Of a stretch of DNA of 64,000 nt, positions 10,910 through 21,890 are shown in pieces. Numbering within the stretch: the first letter of the stretch is position 1; the number at the start of each line of letters is the position of its first letter. This DNA comes from Engraulis encrasicolus. Its lineage: Eukaryota > Chordata > Actinopteri > Clupeiformes > Engraulidae. The translations under genes were made by a program, and so were the position numbers. The notes beneath the pieces are model-generated. The model saw nothing but the letters and a program-made list of their open reading frames with translations. It was not told the DNA's origin and did no database searches. The stretch is taken from contig NW_026945698.1 of the NCBI RefSeq assembly GCF_034702125.1, forward strand, positions 743,935-807,934. Reading direction: 5' to 3'.

Positions 10910-11486
10910 CGCGTCACAATGGGAGATTCCAGACTGCCGTGGTATATCTCCAAACTAGCAACTATGGACCAGTTCTTTCTCTTTCTCTGTTGCCTCAGAC
11001 AGGGGTTTGCTGAGCAGGACCTTGCGGTGCGCTTTGGTGTGTCACAGTCAACTGTGAGCAGAATCTGTCACCTGGGCTAACTATCGATACTTCATGTGAG
11101 GATCTCTCCCCATTTGGCCTTCAAAAGCCACAGTAGATGAATGTATGCCTACTTGTTTTCAAAACACTTACCCAGACAGCAGAGTCATTCTAGACTGCAC
11201 AGAAATATATGTGCAAATGCTTAGTTTGAAGGTACTTAACTCCGAAATCTATTCCCATTACAAGGGCAACCCAAATTTCAAAGGCCTGATTGGAATTGCC
11301 CCGTCTGGTGAAGTGTCATTCGTTAGTGACCTGTACACAGGCTTCATATCCGACAAGGAGATTACAGAATTGTCCGGCATCCTAGCAAAATTTGATGGCG
11401 TCATACCCATGACACTAGTAGGCTCTGTTAACCAGATGTGGGCAGTGAGTGCAATGTTAACAAACTTGCAAGGCCCATTATTCTGA
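10910..11486 (+). pseudogene. DDE_4 transposase core exon, decayed
   Basis: From ATG 10919 the frame has a helix-turn-helix-like segment (DQFFLFLCCLRQGFAEQDLA, FGVSQSTVSRI) that is broken by a one-base frameshift near 11070 and a TGA near 11098. The frame resumes before 11145. It carries the first catalytic block (DSRVILDCTEIYVQ), then YSHYKGNPNFKGLIGIAPSG, SDLYTGFISDKEIT and the terminal block IPMTLVGSVNQMWAV ending NLQGPLF and a stop. Between GILAKFD and GVIPMTL the segment carrying the later catalytic acidic residues is missing, so an internal deletion adds to the frameshift. The protein would catalyse cut-and-paste DNA transposition when intact. Confidence 0.8.
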
Positions 11487-11613
11487 AATTCTGAAAAATT
11501 CAGTCACAAGTGAAACAGGAAACATACATTGAAGTTTATTTGTACAAATCTCTCATGCTTCAAATGTACATGATATTCATGCTATATCATCATATTATAC
11601 GAAATGTTCTTAT

Positions 11614-11681
11614 AATAAATGTTATTATATAATAATGTATTGTATTATTCATACATCATTTCTCTCTGAAATTGTAATAAA
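11614..11681 (+). terminator. Two AATAAA polyadenylation signals after transposase
   Basis: AATAAA occurs at 11614-11619 and 11676-11681, about 130 and 190 bp after the transposase stop. The second is followed by a T/G-rich stretch (TTTGTTTTTGTTTAC near 11704). They fit the 3' end of the plus-strand gene. Confidence 0.45.
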
Positions 11682-11689
11682 CAAACCTG

Positions 11690-12734
11690 TGAAATGCAAT
11701 CATTTGTTTTTGTTTACTGACTTTTTGTACAGTGCAGGCAGGAAGGAGGAGAAAAAAAACTATCAAGTTTAGCGTTCATCTCTTGGTCATGGGAAAGCTC
11801 CACCTGTAATAGATCAGAATACAAAACATTAGAAAAATGTGTACAGCATATGGGTCGATGACATTTTTTGTGGCAGGTCAGGTGATATCACAGCTAGTAC
11901 CATATTGTATAAAATTATTTAAATTACTTAATTTGAAATGTACCACCCTGATACTGATATGTTTGTAATACATGGCCAGATTCATATTTAGGCCTACAGT
12001 CCTTTTTGAAAGTAATTTATGTAACAGTAGTGTAAAGCCATGCATTTTAAACATAGTAATATTGTAGTGTACAGGATTATTTTGAAAAGACAGTAACATG
12101 TGATCAGTAATGCATTACAGTTTTTGAGTAACTTTCCCAACACTGGTAATAACTAGAGTAACTAACTCCAAAGGCACCATGACTTCAGTAGCCTACAAAC
12201 ACAGTACAGTAATCATGGACACTCAGTGTACCGAAACTGACAGAGGGTAGAGGAACACCGCTTGAAAAACTGTTTCCAATACAGCAACAAGTCCCAAAGT
12301 ACCGGTATATTTTGCCATTTTGGATTTATTTTGTCTGCTATGCTTACTTACTTATCACCTCACCATACATGGCCATCTCTGATCCTTCCCCCCCTCTCGA
12401 GGTTTACCGTAGCCAATGTTATGCGTTTAGGGAACAGTGTTTTCCTCGACAACCTCTGTCAATGCTCTTTGATCTGAGCAACTGCGATAGGACCATCAAC
12501 ACTTTGCCCTGTCTGGTTATACTATTTGACATGCAACATGTTTAATCACCATAACTTAACGCCATGTTAAACGCGTGGTGCTGATATTAGGCCTATAGAC
12601 AGGGGAAGTGTATCAGATCTAAACATGTAGTTGACATTCACATGCACACCCATGCCTCACAGATGCCGTAATAAACAAAAACAAAAACGTTTTTTGTGGT
12701 GTTACATTTTACACATAGTTCGATTGAAGCTCAC
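11690..12734. other. Spacer between two convergent transposon genes
   Basis: I see no exon. The plus-strand DDE gene ends on the left and the minus-strand THAP gene ends on the right. Confidence 0.4.
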
Positions 12735-12750
12735 CTGAGTAATGCTCTTC

Positions 12751-13330
12751 CTAGAGCTCAGAAGGCACGGCATCCTTTATAAGCTTTGTGATACCACGGG
12801 CAGTCTTTACAAAACACTGCTTCTCAAAGTGCTCATAGCAAACCTTGGTCTCAGCGTTGATCTGTAACCATAAATACCAGGGTATGCATTTTAGTTCGTT
12901 AGCAAAACAACTTGATTTTGGCACACGTAGGCCTATGCTACTGGTTCTGGTAGCACAAAATCAGTGGCCATCGGATCGCTTACCACACAATTAAAAGCAT
13001 AATCTTGAAATAGCGATCTGGAAATATCATATAAATGTAGCGTTGTGTAATTACACTTTCTTTTTTTTTATTTCAGCGAGGCATTCGCTTCATTAGGCTA
13101 CATTGAGTCATGACAAGTTTGGCGAGCTAGCTTATTTGTGCTAGCTAATGCGTATGATTGAACATAATTTTGCATCTTACCTTGAAATATGGACCAGGAT
13201 CCCTCTTTATGTGATTTATACATTCACGGCGAAGTGCCTGCTCGTTGGGGAAACGGTGGAAAGTCTGTCCACGGTAGGATTTTTTTCTCTTTGAGGACGA
13301 ACATTTGGGCACGCAACAGTGAGGCGCCAT
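12751..13330 (-). CDS. THAP-domain gene in right arm, two exons, THAP-only
   Basis: Exon 1 (13330-13181) encodes MAPHCCVPKCSSSKRKKSYR through PGPYFK and ends at a gtaaga donor. After a 319-nt intron, an acceptor (GGTTACAG) opens exon 2 (12861-12751), which gives INAETKVCYEHFEKQCFVKT followed by KDAVPSEL and TAG. The join is in frame. Together they form a whole THAP domain of about 87 residues: C2CH ligands Cys5/6, Cys10, the Cys and His of CYEHF, and an AVPS box matching the family's AVPT box. The stop comes directly after that box, and a GTGAGC donor follows at 12734. Either the stop is a decay mutation in a longer protein, or the product is a stand-alone DNA-binding domain. No DDE exons follow in this orientation. 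Confidence 0.75.
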
Positions 13331-13452
13331 GACAGCTGGTGCGTTGCCGAATGTACCCCTGAAGTGTACCCCTCAACGTCTTTAGAACGTTCCGGGTGAA
13401 TAAGGCGAATAAAGCAAACGCCACAAGACGGGCAATACATGTGTGTTTGTAT

Positions 13453-14737
13453 TAGAGGGTGGCTCGGGCCGGTTTTTTCTGTCCGAGCCCGGCCCTCAGC
13501 CGACAGAAAAGTGATCAACCCCGACCCGAGCCCGAGACTAATTAAAATGTTTGTGTCCGAACCCGTCCGAAGCCCGAGACCACTGTAATAACAACAGAAC
13601 CTGTGCGCAAGCAATATTTTCTATGTGGCCTCCTTCATACTCAAAATAGCACGTGATAAATAGCCAGGATAGGCAACTAGGATGAGGCCTAATTTAGTTA
13701 CGCACGCATAGTAAGTATAAACACACGCATACATGTGACAGCGCACCTTATGTTTCTTTCGGTTAGACCAGAGATGTTGGGTGCTGTGATCAAATGCATG
13801 GGAGGGGCGTGAGAGGATAAGAAAGGCGAAAACTAACGAATACGGTTTGGATGCAGTCAGCGCGGCTATGGACGCATTTGTTACGTTACTGTTAGTGCAA
13901 ATAAATCCCCGCGAGCCGGTGAAGATGCCACTCCTTGTCGTTAAGAAGGATGGGCTATAAGTTCACCCCGAAGAACAGTAGCCTGTTCGGCCCTCCAAGA
14001 GAATGTCATTTCCCCTGATGTCCATGCGGTCAATATAAAATCAGGAAAGGTTGCACGCGCATAGTTACAACTGTAGGCTACAGTAAAAGTGACAAGAATT
14101 AAGAACCTACGTGAAGGACATGAAATGTCACAGCGGACAAAGTAGTAACAGGAAACCTCTTCGCCCCTACCTTAGGCAACTCCACGTAGCGTGTGCGTCT
14201 TATTTAATCCATATTATGCTCCTTGCTACCCCTTGCTGGAAATGTAATCCTTGGCGAGCAATGCAGTGACAAACTTCGTCATTTTATGTTCAACATTTAA
14301 GACAGCACCGAAGGCATGCTAAAACATGGCCTACACTAGGCCTACAACAAAAGACCACGCGTTCACTGACAACTGTATTTGGCGCTTATTAAGAAAGCAA
14401 GTTGACTCGGCATTCCTGCTCGGCTGACTGGGAGTGAGCGTCCATGTTGCCACTGGTAACTGGCGCGTGCATACAGCCAATAATAATCACTCGCACGAGT
14501 AGCCTACAAGCATTTTCATTTATGCATATTCAATTACTTATTTTTTAATCACAAAACTGCCGTTTGCATGAACTGAAACGTTTCCTCTGATTGCTTACAA
14601 TTTTCACAATGTCTGTTTGGTTCAAGCCCGAGCCCGACCCGAGTCCGACAGATATTCTATTTTTTTTGTCCGAGTCCGGCCCGGCCCGTCGGGTTCCGAC
14701 CCGGCCCGTCGGGCTTCGGTCGGGTTGCCATGCTCTG
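13453..14737. mobile_element. hAT-like element, 1.3 kb, non-autonomous
   Basis: The element lies between 8-bp near-duplicates GTTTGTAT (13445-13452) and GTGTGTAT (14738-14745). The left arm has a single GTGTGTAT at the equivalent place (complement near 2506), so the empty site is preserved. The ends (TAGAGGGTGGCTCGGG and the complement of CAACCCGACCGAAGC) are imperfectly inverted. Both carry clustered CCCGACCCGAG-like subterminal repeats. There is no long open frame. Confidence 0.75.
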
Positions 14738-17278
14738 GTGTGTATGTTACCTCACACTTTTTCTCAGAACGATCAAATAAATGCTAAAAAAAAATGAATG
14801 CTCTTCACTCGCCGCATCGACCGTCTCATCCACTCGCTGAAAGTATGTAATAATTACTCCTCACTATTTCCTGTTTCGTCACGTCCGCTTTCCTGAAGCC
14901 CCACTTCCGTAAGAAATGTCTTACTTCCGTAAGAAATTTCTTACTTCCGTAAGAAATTTCGTTAATGTAATGTGTTTTTGGAGTTTGCGTTTGTGTTTCG
15001 TGAAATGTAAATGTGTCTCGCAGTTTGCTTTTGTGTTTTGTGTTTTGTTAATTTGCTTTGTGTTTCGTGAAATGTAAATGTGTCTCGCAGTTTGCTTTTG
15101 TGTTTTGTTAATTTGCTTTCACATTTGCAAATGTGTTTAATGAAATGTTCTTTTTTTTTCAAGTAAGAAATGTAGGCTAATTTTGTTTCCAAACTTGTTA
15201 ATGTGATTTGTATCAAAGGTTTTTTTTTGTCAGATCATTGAAATTAATGTATTTTAGATTTGTTTTTTGTTTTGTTTGTTGTACATTTATTAATGTGTTT
15301 TATGAAATAGTAATTAGTTTTTTAAAGATGAAAGTGTGTAATGCAAATGTGATTTTGTTTTGGAACTTGTTAAGTGTGTTGTAATGTGTAAAAACTCTTT
15401 GTTTCATTTGTTAATGCGTTTATGAAATAGGAATGAGTTTTTTAAAGATGTAAGTGTATAATGCAAATGTAATTTTGTTTTCAAACTTGTTAATGTCAGT
15501 TGCCCAATTAGTCAGCCTGCCATCAGCAGCTAAGGTGCTTAAATAAACTTTTGATGGCATTTTTTGTTAAAAGTTGGCAACCATGCCAGAAGTTATCAGC
15601 ATGGGCTAATGTTTCAGAATCACCTGGTTGCCAACTTGGAACTTGACCTTTAGGGTCAAATATGAAGGTCAAAAGGTCAACCACGGTCAAATAACAGTGT
15701 TATTTCGTTAAAAAATGTTAAAAAGATGTTGAAAGTGGGCAACCATGCAAGAAGTCATCAGCATGGACTAAGGATTCAGAATCAACTTGCCAACATGGAA
15801 CTTGACCTTTAGGGTCAAATTTGAAGGTCAAAAGGTCAAAACCTATGTATTTTAAGGTTAGACTTTTTGGAGGACTGTGTTCATGGAAATCTTTTTCAAA
15901 AGTTGGTTACCATGCTAGAAGTTAGCAGCATGGGCTAAGGTTTCAGAATCATCTGGTTGACAACATGGAACTTGACCTTTAAGGTGAAATCTGAAGGTCA
16001 AAACAATGTATTTTCTGGGTAGTCTTTTTTGGTGATCTTTATATTCATGGAATTCTTGTTTTCAAAAGTTGGCAACCATGCTAGAAGTTATCAGCATGGA
16101 CTAAGGTTTCAGAATCACCTGGTTACCATATGGAACTTGACCTCTAAGGTCAAATTTGAAGGTCAAAAGGTCAACCGAGGTCAATAAAAAAACAGGTTTT
16201 TGGTGATGTGCTTTCATAAAATACAAATTGTTTGCATGGTACTGTATATTGAATAATTGTTAGGCCTATAATTTAATATAATTTGATTTGGCTTGTCATG
16301 GTGGGGCTCTGGCCTGTCATCCTTAGACATTCATCATAGCTCATTAGCAAAAAATTAACTTAAACTTGTATTTTCACTCTGGTCATCTAAATTACTTTAT
16401 TCTTCTTTGTGAAGCACATTAAGCTGCTGGTATGAAATGGCATATGCCTTGGCTCACCAGTGAATTTGCTTTGCCCCATCAATTTACAGGCTTTCCATAG
16501 AAAAAATACTGTCTGTTATTTCTAATGTGTTTCAAAAGATTATAGCAATGAAGGATACTTACTGATTTGCTATGTCATATCATGGTTAGGAAATGAAACC
16601 TACAGTAAGAGTAGAGCAAGTATTACACACTTTTCTTGATGTTCCCATAACTACTGTAGAATGTTCTGTTGCAATTTCCCAGGCTTGAGTTTTTGTGTCA
16701 CCTGTCCAAATCAACATGCTTATCTTTGGGTATTGATCGGTCAATTGATATGTTACCTCCAAGTGATGCATATGGATTGGATGGATGGATATGGACAAAT
16801 GTTTGGCTGCAGTCTGACAAAGTACATATTAACAAAGACACTGAGGAGGCAGGTGGTTGAAAATTTGTAGACCAACACTTGATGGCTGTGTGGCAAAGGA
16901 AACCTCCAGTTCCACATAGTGGCTTAGGACTTATCAGATGTGGTTGTAGAACCAAGTGGCCAATACATGCCTGCAGTTGCCTGAGGAATGGACAGCCCTG
17001 TATACTTGCATGTGATTAAAATGTAGAATGTTTAAACGCTGTAGGGATAGAACATGATCTGGATGACACAACCTTTTTTGTAATAACAGCAACAATAGCT
17101 CCTTAAAATACATACAAATATTCAGTATGTACTGACATCACATTTGAATTTCAATTATCGTTTGAATTATTATTGAAGTAAAGAAACAATATGATGAATT
17201 ACATTCTAGTGATTGACCATTTGCAATAATCACTTTCATTCATACCCTAATAATAAAGACTATATAACTTCTAAATAT

Positions 17279-17581
17279 ACAGTCCCCTAAAGTATTGGAA
17301 CAGAAAGGCAAATATCCTTGTTTTTGTTGTTCACTGAAGACTTGGGTTTAAAGGGGCTCTAAGTAGGATTAAAAGGTTCATTAATCACTGTTCAGAGTCA
17401 TCTGATACTTATTTGAGTCATTAGTAGGTGAAAGGTGACTCTCGCGACCACTTCCACAGTCCACTGTCAGAAAACCACAAATGCAGCTTTTGACAGCGCT
17501 GTCCGCTTCGGGAGAAACCTCATCAAAACAGTGTTCTATTTTCTTTAATATTATTTGTTCCAATACTTTCACTCACCTAAA
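17279..17581. mobile_element. Short Tc1-like MITE
   Basis: The left end CAGTCCCCTAAAGTATTGG and the right end (complement TTTAGGTGAGTGAAAGTATT) share AAGTATTGGAACA in inverted orientation, as in Tc1-family terminal repeats. The interior has no transposase. Confidence 0.5.
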
Positions 17582-17622
17582 ATGATTTAAATAATAAATT
17601 TAAAGAAATATCTCCTCCAGGA

Positions 17623-17944
17623 CAGGGCTTGACATTAACTTTTATGCTTGCCGGCCACTGTGGCTAGTTCTTTTCCCGAGTCACTAGCCATCCAGCTATT
17701 CTACTAGCCACAAATTAGTTTTTTTAAGCATGACACTGTACATCTGAGTAACTGAGCTTTTTCTTGAACTTAAATACAATCAATTGATACACAAGGGACA
17801 AAGTGCAGAATATACACTATTCTGATATGTCACGGCATAGAATAAGCTACCTGTCAGAGTGGCTAGTGACACTGAAATTGTCAGTAGCCACAGCCAAGTG
17901 TCACCAGCATTTGGCCGGTTGGCAGGTGCCAGTGTCAAGCCCTG
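17623..17944. mobile_element. hAT-type MITE, 322 bp
   Basis: The inverted ends are CAGGGCTTGACATTAAC and the complement of GTGCCAGTGTCAAGCCCTG. The flanks are CTCCAGGA (17615-17622) and CTCCAGGT (17945-17952), an 8-bp duplication with one change, as expected for hAT elements. The interior contains repeated GGCTAGT-like words and is non-coding. Confidence 0.85.
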
Positions 17945-18895
17945 CTCCAGGTACTAATTATTAAATACATCATGCAAACAACATGTATTTTATGAAAGCA
18001 TATCACAAAAACCCAAAACATTTTTATTATTATTATTATTATTATTTTTTTTACCTCGGTTGACCTTTTGACCCTTTAAATTTGACCTTAAAGGTCAAGG
18101 TCCATGCTGGCAACCATGGACCATGAAACCTTTGTCCATGCTGATAACTAGCATGATTGTCAACTTTTGAAAAAGAATTCCATGGATATGAAGCCCCCTC
18201 AAAAAGGCTAACCAGAAAATGCATTGTTTTTGACATTAAAATTTGACCTTAAAGGTCAAGTTCCATGTTGGCAACCAGGTGATTTTGAAACCTCAGTCCA
18301 TGCTGATAACATCTAGCATGGTTGCTGACATTTGAAAAAGAATTCCATGAATATACAGTTCCTAAAATAGACTAACCAGAAAATACATTGTTTTTGACCT
18401 TTTGACCTTCAAATTTGACCCTAAAGGTCAAGTTGCGTGTTGGCAACAAGTTGATTCTGAATCCTTAGTCCACGCAGATGACTTCTGGCATGGTTGCCCA
18501 CTTCTAACATCATTCTAACATTTTCAAACTAAATAACACTGTTATTTGAACGTGGTTGACCTTTTGACCTTCATATTTGACCTTAAAGGTCAAGTTCCAT
18601 GTTGGCAACCAGGTGATTCTGAAACCTTAGCCCATGCTGATAACTTCTGGCATGGTTGCCAACTTTTAACAGAAAATGCCATCAAACATTTATTTTAGGG
18701 TCTTGGCAGGCTAACTATCTGTGTTTTGTAGAGTTGTTTTTACATTTGTTAATGTGTTTTGTGAAATGTCAACTTGTTTTCAATATGTAAGTGTGTATTC
18801 TCAATGTAATTTTGTTTTCAAAGTTGTTTATTTGTGTTGTATAATGTATACATTGATTGCACTACTGGGCCACCGTACTATTGACCTTGCCTTAA

Positions 18896-20321
18896 AGTGG
18901 AAATGAAGCAGTGACCTAATATAGGGGTCTATAACACCAGTAAGATAAGCCAGCAAATATATATTTTTTTTTTGAAGTCTGAAATTTAAGCCGTTAATAA
19001 AAAAATAAAGCACAAACACGTAACGTTTCTGTTAACGTTTCCAGCCAACAGCGGGTGACGTCACGCGAATGGTAGTCTCCTATTCTAATGCTGTTATGAT
19101 AGTAGTGAATTAAACATTAGGGACTTGCGTGGGTGATTATGAGCTTATTTGCTTAACCCAAATGAAGCAAGAATACGTGTTTGGGTGGGACAGAACAAAT
19201 ATGAGGCATGAAGCAGACAAGACATCCCATCACATGAACTACAGGTAAACAAGCAGCTTTTTTTTGCTAAGGTGACAATTGTCGCTAACACATTTTGGTA
19301 TGAGCCAACATGATCACTATTCATAATCGTGCGATGTCGTGCAATGTTGCAGTTCCCTACCTTCATCTTCCGATGATTTCGCCAACATTTTCCAAGCACC
19401 TGAATTAGGCTACTTTGACATCTCCGTGCCCACGTTTATCGGTGTTATCCAGTCAACAATAATCCAAGGCAACAACGCTATTCCAGCCAGTTTGAGGATG
19501 CATCCGCGACTTCAATAACATAATAATTTACTACAATAGATGCAGCTACTTTAAGCATGCCATAACTTAATGTAGGCCATGATAGTTTAACGTGTCATTT
19601 CCCGTGGCATCAACTTCAAATCCCCAAAGCTCCTCCAACTCCGAGAGCAAGATGAGAGAGGGGATGGGATAGCCACACACACAGGCTGCGTCCCTTCCCT
19701 TCACAAAGCTTTCCAAACTTCCGCCAATTTTGCAAGTTATTTTCTATTACTGAATTGAACCACATAGCCAACTTAAAGACATGGGCTTTCATATTAGCGT
19801 CCAACAATGCAGGAAAAAGACGTTATTGGTGACGGTCTGTCACTACAAACCTATGAGATTGAGCAGCCCCAGTCCTGACTCCTGTCCTATGGTGGATGCA
19901 ATGGGTGGATGGCTGCAGCTATCCCACCATGCTCGTAGCAAAGGCTTTTTGACACAAAGTGATAATGACACTTGGCATTTCTCTTTCATCTGATAGTAGG
20001 TATATAACATAGAAAACCCAGGGACAATGTAAAATGAACCCCTCGTCCTTCTTCAATTTTACTGCCACGATTAGAGTCAGTTAGCGCTGTAGTTAGCACA
20101 CGCTAATGTTAAATGAATGGAAGGCTACATTAGCCACCAAGTTCTACCATTCGTGTTACGTAGGCGGCGAACATGGCTGCGCCCTTGTGGCGAAACTCGG
20201 TAATAACATGTCATTTTTCAGCAAAACTACTTCAAAGTGCAGTTCAATGAACATCCATTCGTTTATGAAAATAAATAAGCCGCCAAAAAATGATAATAGT
20301 TGCCAGTGCTTCATTTCCACT
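18896..20321. mobile_element. TTAA-flanked element, 1.4 kb
   Basis: The inverted ends AGTGGAAATGAAGCA and TGCTTCATTTCCACT are directly bordered by TTAA (18892-18895 and 20322-20325). It starts only 12 bp outside the CTATTG repeat of the large transposon. No transposase frame is recognised. The TTAA target suggests a piggyBac-type mover, although the termini are not the usual CCC. Confidence 0.6.
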
Positions 20322-20325
20322 TTAA

Positions 20326-20695
20326 AACGTTGTCTTGACCGCAGTATTTATCCCAACTTTTAATCCATGCATTTCCACCACCATATTTCACGTTCCACAG
20401 TTTTTGTAATCCACATCCTATTAGCTAGCAAGACAGGGAAGGTCTTCGATATTAACTTTAATTTATGAAAGCAAATGGTCTGAGCCAAAAATGTAGCCTA
20501 ATGTAAATAATATGACGTCTGTTCTTAGCTCCACTTCCTGAATATAGCCCTGTCAACTTTAACATATTGTGTTAAATTTATTTTTTTCCCCATAATGTAG
20601 TGATAAAAAATAAACTTTCATATGTTTTACATTCATTGCACACCAACTGAATTATGTCAGGTCTTGTTTTGTTTTAATATTGATGATTTTGGCAT
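20326..20695. other. Unassigned, no gene seen
   Basis: A/T-rich sequence without recognisable exon or repeat ends. Confidence 0.4.
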
Positions 20696-20699
20696 ACAT

Positions 20700-20905
20700 G
20701 AAAACCCAAAATTCAAAAATCTCAAAATATTAGCATATCATGAAAAGGTTGTCTAAACAAGCTATTAACTTAATCATCTGAATTAACGAATTAACTCTAA
20801 ACACTGGTAATAGCTTCCTGAGGCTTTAAAAAGTCTCAGCCTTGTTCATTACTCAAAACCGCAGTCATGGGTTAGACTGCTGACCTGACTGTGTTTAACA
20901 TTGAA
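20700..20905 (+). mobile_element. Tc1-like transposon 5' fragment
   Basis: The segment with CTCAAAATATTAGCATATCA, AAAGTCTCAGCCTTGTTC and ACTCAAAACCGCAGTCATGG resembles the 5' untranslated region and start codon of a widespread fish Tc1-like family. After the start (20868) the frame meets a TAG two codons later and homology fades. Confidence 0.5.
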
Positions 20906-20993
20906 GTCAATGGCAGTGGCTTTGCATGAGGGTTATGAAAGCCCAGATATCATTGATGCTTAGCTGTCAGCTGTTTTTTGTTCTTTGATCTGG

Positions 20994-21209
20994 TGACCCA
21001 CACTTCCCTCTTCATTATACTCCATAAATTTCCATGCCAAGTTTTTCTATTTTTTTTTTTTTTTTAATTATTCTAATTTGCCAGAAATTACAACCCATTG
21101 CAAGTCAATGGAATGTTCTGTCTGGTGATTTAGAATGTACATAACCACCAAAATACTTAAGCGTGGTTTAGAAATCTATGGGGTATAATGAAGAGGGAAG
21201 TGTGGGTCA
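20994..21209. repeat. 216-bp palindrome
   Basis: TGACCCACACTTCCCTCTTC at the left is repeated in complement at the right end (GAAGAGGGAAGTGTGGGTCA). The pairing continues through the TATACTCCAT segment. It may be a fold-back MITE; no flanking duplication was identified. Confidence 0.6.
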
Positions 21210-21479
21210 GAATGCAGGGCTACCGCTACTGCGGGCTACTGAATGGACTCGGCTGATGTCACACAATAGATTAGAATTCTTTTACTGTTTTTTTATGTTA
21301 CTAAAAATACACACTTTTCCCCATTTTATTTCATTTTCTGATGCCCTGTTGAATGAAAAAAAACGATGGATAATTGTTGAAGTAGTTGAAATATCCATTC
21401 CATTATTTTGAATAAAAATTAACCTGAGATATACACTTTAACAGCATGTTAACTGTTATCTGTCTGATGTGACTGGTCT

Positions 21480-21660
21480 AGTTCTGTTTGCTGCATGTTG
21501 CCTGTTATCTGTCTGTTCTCTGGTCTAGTTCTGTTAGCTGCATGTTGCCTGGTATCTGTCTGTTCTCTGGTCTAGTTCTGTTAGCTGCATGTTGCCTGGT
21601 ATCTGTCTGTTCTCTGGTCTAGTTCTGTTAGCTGCATGTTGCCTGTTATCTGTCTGTTCT
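21480..21660. repeat. Minisatellite, 47-bp period
   Basis: About four tandem units contain CTGGTCTAGTTCTGTTAGCT then GCATGTTGCCTGGTATCTG. Two of the unit starts are at 21541 and 21588. It lies next to the possible LRR exon. Confidence 0.9.
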
Positions 21661-21707
21661 GACTGTGATCATTGAAGAGGATGGGGGATGTGTAGAGTGA
21701 ATGTTTA

Positions 21708-21890
21708 GTACCTCAACTCCCAGGGTTTGCAGTCTGGATGACACCCAGCTGAAGAGGACACAGTCAGTGATGATGATGATGATCTGTCTGTGGCCTTCAG
21801 CGTCAGCTGTGTGAGACGTGAGGAGTGTGAGGTCAGGGCAGAGACCAGATGAAAAACACTCTTTCCTGACAGGAGACAGGACAGCAGCCT
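21708..21890 (-). pseudogene. Possible NLR leucine-rich-repeat exon remnant
   Basis: On the minus strand an acceptor (CTCCTGTCAG near 21870) precedes a frame that reads FHLVSALTSHSSRLTQLTLK and then degenerates. The segment ends before gtacta after WELR, or in another frame after RLQTLGVE. LVSALTSHxSxLTQLTL fits the leucine-rich repeats of fish NLRC3-like proteins, but the repeat is partial and the remainder is not a clean LRR. It lies about 20 kb downstream, in gene orientation, of the NACHT exon at 42528-44432. It could be a distant exon of that gene or debris from another family member. Confidence 0.35.

Larger units (their letters stand above)
15509..18717. mobile_element. Inverted-repeat element carrying minisatellite arms
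   Basis: The ends are inverted: AGTCAGCCTGCC at the left and GGCAGGCTAACT at the right. They continue through TTGATGGCATTTT into arrays of a unit of about 180 bp (GTTGGCAACCATGC, ATCAGCATGG, TTCAGAATCACCTGG, TGACCTTTAGGGTCAAA, GAAGGTCAAAAGGTCAA). Four or so units lie on the left (15560-16190) and the inverted equivalents on the right (18055-18690). The centre (16200-18050) is non-coding and has been invaded by Tc1-like and hAT MITEs. It interrupts the right arm of the large transposon, whose left arm lacks it. A third array of this family is at 32715-33772. Confidence 0.7.
1057..18877. mobile_element. 17.8-kb THAP/DDE transposon with giant inverted repeats
   Basis: The two ends are inverted copies beginning TACGGTGGCCCAGTAGTGCA. 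The outermost roughly 160 bp differ at about one position. Both ends are directly flanked by CTATTG (1051-1056 and 18878-18883), the pattern expected of a target-site duplication. If the inverted repeat is read as starting two bases further out, the duplication would instead be TATT. The left arm runs to about 3041 and the right arm from about 12913. Inside are exons of a THAP-domain, DDE_4-type transposase related to eukaryotic ISL2EU/IS4EU or Harbinger-like elements. Gypsy, TTAA-target, hAT, SINE and minisatellite-bearing insertions enlarge the unit, so its original length was much smaller. The family assignment is inferred from protein motifs. Confidence 0.75.
12913..18877 (-). repeat. Right long inverted-repeat arm
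   Basis: Read on the minus strand this repeats the left arm: terminus (18877-18721), short-repeat zone (15503-14990), CTTACGGAAGT triplet, THAP exon 1 and the following intron. It holds two insertions that the left arm lacks: a hAT element (13453-14737) and a minisatellite-bearing element (15509-18717). The arm's inner limit is set by loss of the left copy at the gypsy insertion, so the true repeat may have been longer. Confidence 0.85.
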
